In this document: positions 59,994 through 64,000 of the stretch, one piece after another
Layout of the letters: each line of letters begins with the position of its first letter
Numbering within the stretch: the first letter of the stretch is position 1
Made by a program: the position numbers and the translations under genes
NCBI GenBank assembly: GCA_964562455.1
Contig: CAZLTN010000004.1
Span: forward strand, 62,001-126,000
DNA length: 64,000 nt
Reading direction: 5' to 3'
DNA from: Ravibacter sp964562455
GTDB lineage: Bacteria > Bacteroidota > Bacteroidia > Cytophagales > Spirosomataceae
The notes under the pieces: model-generated
Seen by the model: only the letters and a program-made list of their open reading frames with translations
Databases searched by the model: none
What the model was told of the DNA's origin: nothing

Positions 59994-60878
59994 CTATTTC
60001 TTTGCCGACTGGCTGAAGTCTACCAGTTCCAGGTCGAAACGCAGCACCGAATTCGGTGGGATAGGCCCTGAACCGTCAGGCCCATAGGCCAGCGCCGAAG
60101 GCAAGATGAGAATCCCCTTCTCTCCTTTGGACATTCCTTGCAATCCTTCATCCCAACCGGGTATTACCATCCCTTCTCCTACGTTAAATTCGAACGGCTT
60201 TCCTCCGTGCTGCGGAAGGCTCGAACCGTCAAAGACAGTGCCGTCGAGCAGGGAACCGGTATAGTTGACAGTTACTTTATCTCCTTTGGAAGGCTTTTTC
60301 CCGTCACCCGGCTTAGTCACTATGTAGTAGAGGCCGGTTTCGCTGCGGGTCGCTTTTGCAGCAAGGCTGCTGTCGGCAAGATATTTTTTGATGATATCGT
60401 CCTGAACTGCCTTCTGAGACTCCATTTCATCTTCCCTGGCCTTTTTGAACTCGTCGGGAGTCTGCGCATTCAGCAGTCTCACCCTGAACATCAGGTCGGA
60501 ACCTTTCTTGATAATAGGCGGAAGCGGCTGGTTCATTTTTGCAAACATGCTGTCGGCATTCACATAGAAAGTCGCACTGTCTCCTACCGAAAGCATACCC
60601 AGCCCCTCTTCGAAACTACCCTTGAACTCAGGCTGCTGGTACATCATCCTGATCGGGTTGTTACTCTTATAAGTATCGTTCAATACCGAATCGTCGCTGT
60701 TTTTCAGAACAAGGTGAAAGGAAACGACGTCACCCACTTTAACCTGGCGTTCTCCGTCTTTATGGTCATGTATCTGGTACTTCAGGCCACTGTCGGTAAC
60801 TTTGGTCTTATACCTGTCACAACCAAAAAAAGCCAGCGTCGTTAGCAGTAACGCGCAAGATGTAAATTTTGAAATCAT
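59994..60878 (-). CDS. FKBP-type peptidyl-prolyl isomerase lipoprotein with two FKBP-like domains
   Basis: A lipoprotein of about 294 residues. The ATG at 60878 gives a signal peptide with lipobox FFGC. The C-terminal FKBP domain is intact (VTVNYTGSLLDGTVFDGSSL and MVIPGWDEGLQGMSKGEKG) and ends LRFDLELVDFS. The N-terminal part resembles a second, degenerate FKBP domain (GDVVSFHLVLKNSDDSVLND and GSFEEGLGMLSVGDSATF) that lacks several pocket residues. Between them lies a charged helical stretch. It should act as a prolyl isomerase or chaperone in the periplasm. Confidence 0.9.
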   Translation of the reverse strand: MISKFTSCALLLTTLAFFGCDRYKTKVTDSGLKYQIHDHKDGERQVKVGDVVSFHLVLKNSDDSVLNDTYKSNNPIRMMYQQPEFKGSFEEGLGMLSVGDSATFYVNADSMFAKMNQPLPPIIKKGSDLMFRVRLLNAQTPDEFKKAREDEMESQKAVQDDIIKKYLADSSLAAKATRSETGLYYIVTKPGDGKKPSKGDKVTVNYTGSLLDGTVFDGSSLPQHGGKPFEFNVGEGMVIPGWDEGLQGMSKGEKGILILPSALAYGPDGSGPIPPNSVLRFDLELVDFSQSAKK

Positions 60879-60966
60879 CAGAAATAAATTATGAAAGTAC
60901 TTTATCCGGAAAATGGCCATGTTTTTTGATTTCCGGAAAACAGACTGGCCACGCCGATTTTCAAGG

Positions 60967-61989
60967 TTACTTGTTCACAGCCCGGAGCTGTTCCCTATAG
61001 TGCGGCAAAATTCCTAAAAATTTTTCAATTGTAGCGGATAAACTTAAATTACTTCTTCCGCCGGATGCATTTTTATGTCCACCGCCTTCAAAATGAGCGT
61101 TCGCAAGCTCTCTTACCGAAAAATCCGCCACTGATCTGAATGAGATCTTCACCTCGTTGCTACGCTCAATAAAAAGGACCGTCATGACCACATCTTCTAC
61201 CTGGAGCCCGAAATTGACGATCCCGTCAGTATCCCCGATAGAAGAATGAAATGCTTCCAGGGTTTTATGGGTAAGGACCATATAGGACACCCGGAATTCG
61301 GGCAAAACCGTGATAGTCGATAATGAATGCCCGAGCATCTGCAGTCGCGATAGCGGGCTGTTGTCGAAAATCATCCGGTGCACCTTATCGACCTCCACTC
61401 CGTATTTCATCAGGTCGGCTACTACCAGGTGGACTTCCCGGGTTGTATTGTTATGCCGGAAAGAGCCTGTATCCGTCATAATACCGGCATATAGCCGCTC
61501 AGCAATTACCTGGTCCATAAGGGATTCGTCCCACTCACAAATACAATGATATACTATCTGAGCGGTAGCCGCAGCCGATACATCCGAAATCAGTAACGTC
61601 GCAAACGGCTCAGGATCAAGGTGATGATCAATCACCAGCACCGGCGTTTTTGACCGGCTGATGAACGAAGCCATATCTTTCAACCGCCCCATCGCCGAAA
61701 AATCAAGACAACAGACCAGGTCAGCCGCATCGATCGCTTCTATACACAAGCGCCTGCCCGCTTTCCTGTCCTCAAAATTGAGAACTTCGGAACCCCGGCC
61801 CAGCCAGGTAAGATTTCCCGGCACTTCCGTAGGGCTGATAACGGTAACTTTGTGGCCGATCTTTTCCAGGAAAGCCGCCCAGCCCAGAGAAGATCCTATT
61901 GCATCTGCATCCGGATCACGGTGCATCGTTACCACTATATTTTTAGGAACGCGAAGGATGTCTCTGATAGAATCGGTCAGGTAAGCCAC
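60967..61989 (-). CDS. nrnA: Bifunctional oligoribonuclease/PAP phosphatase NrnA (DHH family)
   Basis: A 340-residue DHH/DHHA1 phosphoesterase. NrnA degrades short RNA (nanoRNA) and removes the 3' phosphate from pAp. The first motif is MHRDPDADAIG (residues 22-31), the DHH motif is VIDHHLDPEPF (Asp121-His122-His123), and the DHHA1 end has AHFEGGGHKNASGG. It is a cytoplasmic enzyme. Its stop lies 89 bases from the FKBP gene on the same strand. Confidence 0.93.
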   Translation of the reverse strand: MAYLTDSIRDILRVPKNIVVTMHRDPDADAIGSSLGWAAFLEKIGHKVTVISPTEVPGNLTWLGRGSEVLNFEDRKAGRRLCIEAIDAADLVCCLDFSAMGRLKDMASFISRSKTPVLVIDHHLDPEPFATLLISDVSAAATAQIVYHCICEWDESLMDQVIAERLYAGIMTDTGSFRHNNTTREVHLVVADLMKYGVEVDKVHRMIFDNSPLSRLQMLGHSLSTITVLPEFRVSYMVLTHKTLEAFHSSIGDTDGIVNFGLQVEDVVMTVLFIERSNEVKISFRSVADFSVRELANAHFEGGGHKNASGGRSNLSLSATIEKFLGILPHYREQLRAVNK

Positions 61990-62050
61990 GAAATATAACC
62001 TTTAATGTTTGGGAGCCGCGAAGTTATAAAATATTCTTACGGAGACCTCC

Positions 62051-64000
62051 TTATTTCGTGATCCCTTCAAGCGAAAAAAGGAAAGCATATTCCAGCGCGA
62101 CTTCCTTCAGGTAGTCAAATCTCCCGGAAGCCCCTCCGTGGCCGAATTCCATATTGGTTTTGAAAAGGATGAGGTTATCGCCGGTTCGGGTTGCTCTCAG
62201 CTTCGCAACCCACTTGGCAGGCTCGAAATACTGGACCTGGCTATCGTGTAAACCGGTAGTCACCAATAAGTTGGGATAGCTCTTGGCTTCTATGTTTTCA
62301 TAGGGTGAATAGCTTTTCATGTACTCATACGCTTCCTTCTCTTTCGGATTCCCCCATTCGTCGAACTCGTTGGTAGTGAGCGGTATGCTTTCATCCAGCA
62401 TCGTGTTGACGACGTCTACAAAAGGCACATCGGCAATCACCCCGTTCCAGAGTTCCGGCGCCTGGTTCATCACCGCTCCCATCAAAAGGCCTCCCGCGCT
62501 GCCTCCCTGGGCGTACAGGTGTGCAGGGGAAGTATATTTGAGGTCGACCAGGAACTTCCCACAATCTACGAAATCATTAAAGGTATTCTTCTTGTTCATC
62601 ATTTTGCCGTCTTCGTACCAATGGCGGCCCATCTCCTCTCCTCCCCTGATATGTGCAATGGCAAAGGCAAATCCCCTGTTGAGCAGGCTCAGGCGACTGC
62701 TGCTGAACCCGGCATCCATACTATGCCCGTATGACCCGTAGGCATACAACAGAAGGGGCGCGCTGCCGTCTTTCTTATATCCTTTCCTGTAGACAAGCGA
62801 TACCGGTACCTTTTTGCCGTCACGCGAGGTAGCATACAGCCGCTCGGATGTATAGTCGTCCGGATTATAGCCTCCCAGCACTTCCTGCTGCTTTTTCAGC
62901 TCCTTCGTCCGCGAGAGCATATTATAGTCATAGGTAGAATTAGGGGTGATCATCGAAGTATAATGATAACGGAGCGAAGCACTGTTGTACTCGGGGTTAG
63001 CGCCGGTATGGGCATCGTAAGCCGGTTCTCCGAAATCGAGATAGTGATCTTCGCCATTTACCCTGTTGAGAATACGAATCTGTACCAACCCGTTTTTCCG
63101 CTCGGTCAGGACCGTATAGCCGATGAAAACGTCAATATCAGACAGGAGCACCTCTTCCCGGTGAGGGATCACTTCCTTCCATGCCGAAGGATCGGTATTG
63201 TCCAGGGGGCATTCCATGAGCCTGAAATTGCGCGCGTTCCAGTTAGTGAGAATCAGGAACCTGTCTTCCAACGGCGTCACATTATACAGGACCTCCTTCC
63301 TCCTCGGGGCAAAAACCTTAAACTCGTCACCGGGCCGGTTGGCATCGATAAAGCGGAATTCCGACGACAGCGTTCCGGACGACCCTATGAAAATATAATT
63401 TCCTTCCTTCGATTTCCCTACTCCTATATAGTTGGTATTGTCCTTTTCATGATACACCGTCGCGTCGGTATCGGCCCGGGTGCCCAGCAGATGTCGTTTG
63501 ATTTTCTCGCTTAACAGGGTCTGCTCGTTTTTGGCCGTATAGAAGAGCGTCTTGTTATCGTTGGCCCAGACCGACCCGCCCGAAGTATTTGCGATACGCT
63601 CCGGGTAGATCTCTCCCGTATCGAGGTTCTTGATATGGATCGTATACTGCCTCCTGGAAACAGTGTCGACTCCGAAAGCCATAAGCCGGTTATCCGGGCT
63701 TATATTAAACCCTGCCGCTGAATAATAAGCGTGCCCTTTCGCCATCTCGTCGACGTCCGCCAGTATTTCTTCGGGAGCATCCAGCGAGCCTTTCTTCCTG
63801 CAATATTTGAAATATTGCTTCCCGTCTTCGGTCCTTGAATAATAGTAATAGCCGTTTTTGAACACCGGAACGCTTTCGTCCTTTTCTTTGATCCGGCCCT
63901 TCAATTCCTCGAACAGCGATTCCCGGAAAGCTTCCGACCCTTTCATCATTTTGTCGAGGTACGCATTTTCTGCTTCCAGGTAATCGATGGCTTTATCGCT
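62051..64000 (-). CDS. Prolyl oligopeptidase family peptidase (oligopeptidase B-like), N-terminus cut by window edge
   Basis: A serine peptidase of the S9A family; at least 649 residues lie in the window. The frame continues through the right edge with AIDYLEAENAYLDK upstream of the first ATG at 63949, so the true start is beyond base 64000. The catalytic serine is in AQGGSAGGLLMGAVMNQ; the His is in MEFGHGGASGRFDYL, with an Asp near TGLHDSQVQY. The N-terminal beta-propeller (about 50-400) covers the active site. The layout and ELWNGVIADVPFVDVV match oligopeptidase B (PtrB), which cleaves after basic residues. No signal peptide is visible because the start is missing. Confidence 0.93.
   Translation of the reverse strand, partial: SDKAIDYLEAENAYLDKMMKGSEAFRESLFEELKGRIKEKDESVPVFKNGYYYYSRTEDGKQYFKYCRKKGSLDAPEEILADVDEMAKGHAYYSAAGFNISPDNRLMAFGVDTVSRRQYTIHIKNLDTGEIYPERIANTSGGSVWANDNKTLFYTAKNEQTLLSEKIKRHLLGTRADTDATVYHEKDNTNYIGVGKSKEGNYIFIGSSGTLSSEFRFIDANRPGDEFKVFAPRRKEVLYNVTPLEDRFLILTNWNARNFRLMECPLDNTDPSAWKEVIPHREEVLLSDIDVFIGYTVLTERKNGLVQIRILNRVNGEDHYLDFGEPAYDAHTGANPEYNSASLRYHYTSMITPNSTYDYNMLSRTKELKKQQEVLGGYNPDDYTSERLYATSRDGKKVPVSLVYRKGYKKDGSAPLLLYAYGSYGHSMDAGFSSSRLSLLNRGFAFAIAHIRGGEEMGRHWYEDGKMMNKKNTFNDFVDCGKFLVDLKYTSPAHLYAQGGSAGGLLMGAVMNQAPELWNGVIADVPFVDVVNTMLDESIPLTTNEFDEWGNPKEKEAYEYMKSYSPYENIEAKSYPNLLVTTGLHDSQVQYFEPAKWVAKLRATRTGDNLILFKTNMEFGHGGASGRFDYLKEVALEYAFLFSLEGITK

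Noticed and set aside
1..64000. CRISPR arrays, tRNA or rRNA genes
   Set aside because: No regular spaced repeats and no tRNA T-loop with matching arms were found in the intergenic regions read by eye. A tRNAscan or Infernal run would settle this.

Overview
This 64 kb window comes from a Bacteroidota chromosome, most likely of the Cytophagales type. The evidence is a FecR/ECF sigma-controlled SusC/SusD pair, a DUF4974-type anti-sigma factor, LytTR/HisKA_2 signalling genes, a type IX secretion sorting-domain remnant, and promoters of the TTG-N19-21-TAnnTTTG type. GC content looks to be near 50 percent. The genus cannot be fixed from the sequence alone. I saw no rRNA, tRNA, CRISPR array, phage or intact insertion sequence.

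Layout. 1-3.8 kb: two FGGY carbohydrate kinases with a 4-base overlap, a histidine phosphatase and a lipoprotein glycerophosphodiesterase. 3.8-7.5 kb: a decayed signalling region with one intact LytTR response regulator, a histidine kinase that has lost its centre, fragments of further genes, and short duplicated blocks. 7.6-16.4 kb: a TPR lipoprotein, DUF1684, a GT9 glycosyltransferase, a coiled-coil membrane protein, priA and pyk. 16.5-27.2 kb: the main accessory locus, with ECF sigma, FecR, an STN-containing SusC, a SusD-like lipoprotein, an exported RraA-fold protein, a Tat-exported enolase-superfamily dehydratase and a BASS-family transporter that has its own promoter and a palindrome at its start site. 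I read it as a regulated system for a sugar acid or related hydroxy-acid that is processed in the periplasm.

27.2-32.2 kb (minus strand): purK, purE, LysM protein, Dabb protein, mnmA and a glycosyltransferase-like gene, closely spaced. 32.3-36.8 kb (minus): a four-gene exporter of membrane-fusion lipoprotein, FtsX-type permease, ATPase and outer-membrane porin. 36.9-46.0 kb (minus): a partial respiratory complex I cluster in the order nuoK-L-M-N-H, followed by hemH and an FMN reductase, and preceded by a DnaQ-type exonuclease.

46.2-64 kb: mixed housekeeping and surface genes. These include a double-hydrolase fusion (alpha/beta hydrolase plus SGNH esterase), an OmpW/PorT-like barrel, a CBM9-like protein, a zinc-ribbon metallopeptidase, pgeF, an M20 amidohydrolase, a TonB receptor, a YfcE-like phosphoesterase, a paralogue of the coiled-coil protein at 11.4 kb, PPK2, rdgB, a two-domain FKBP lipoprotein, nrnA and a prolyl oligopeptidase that runs off the right edge.

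The intergenic spaces carry several families of short dispersed repeats. Coding density is otherwise high, and most long antisense reading frames are codon-usage shadows.
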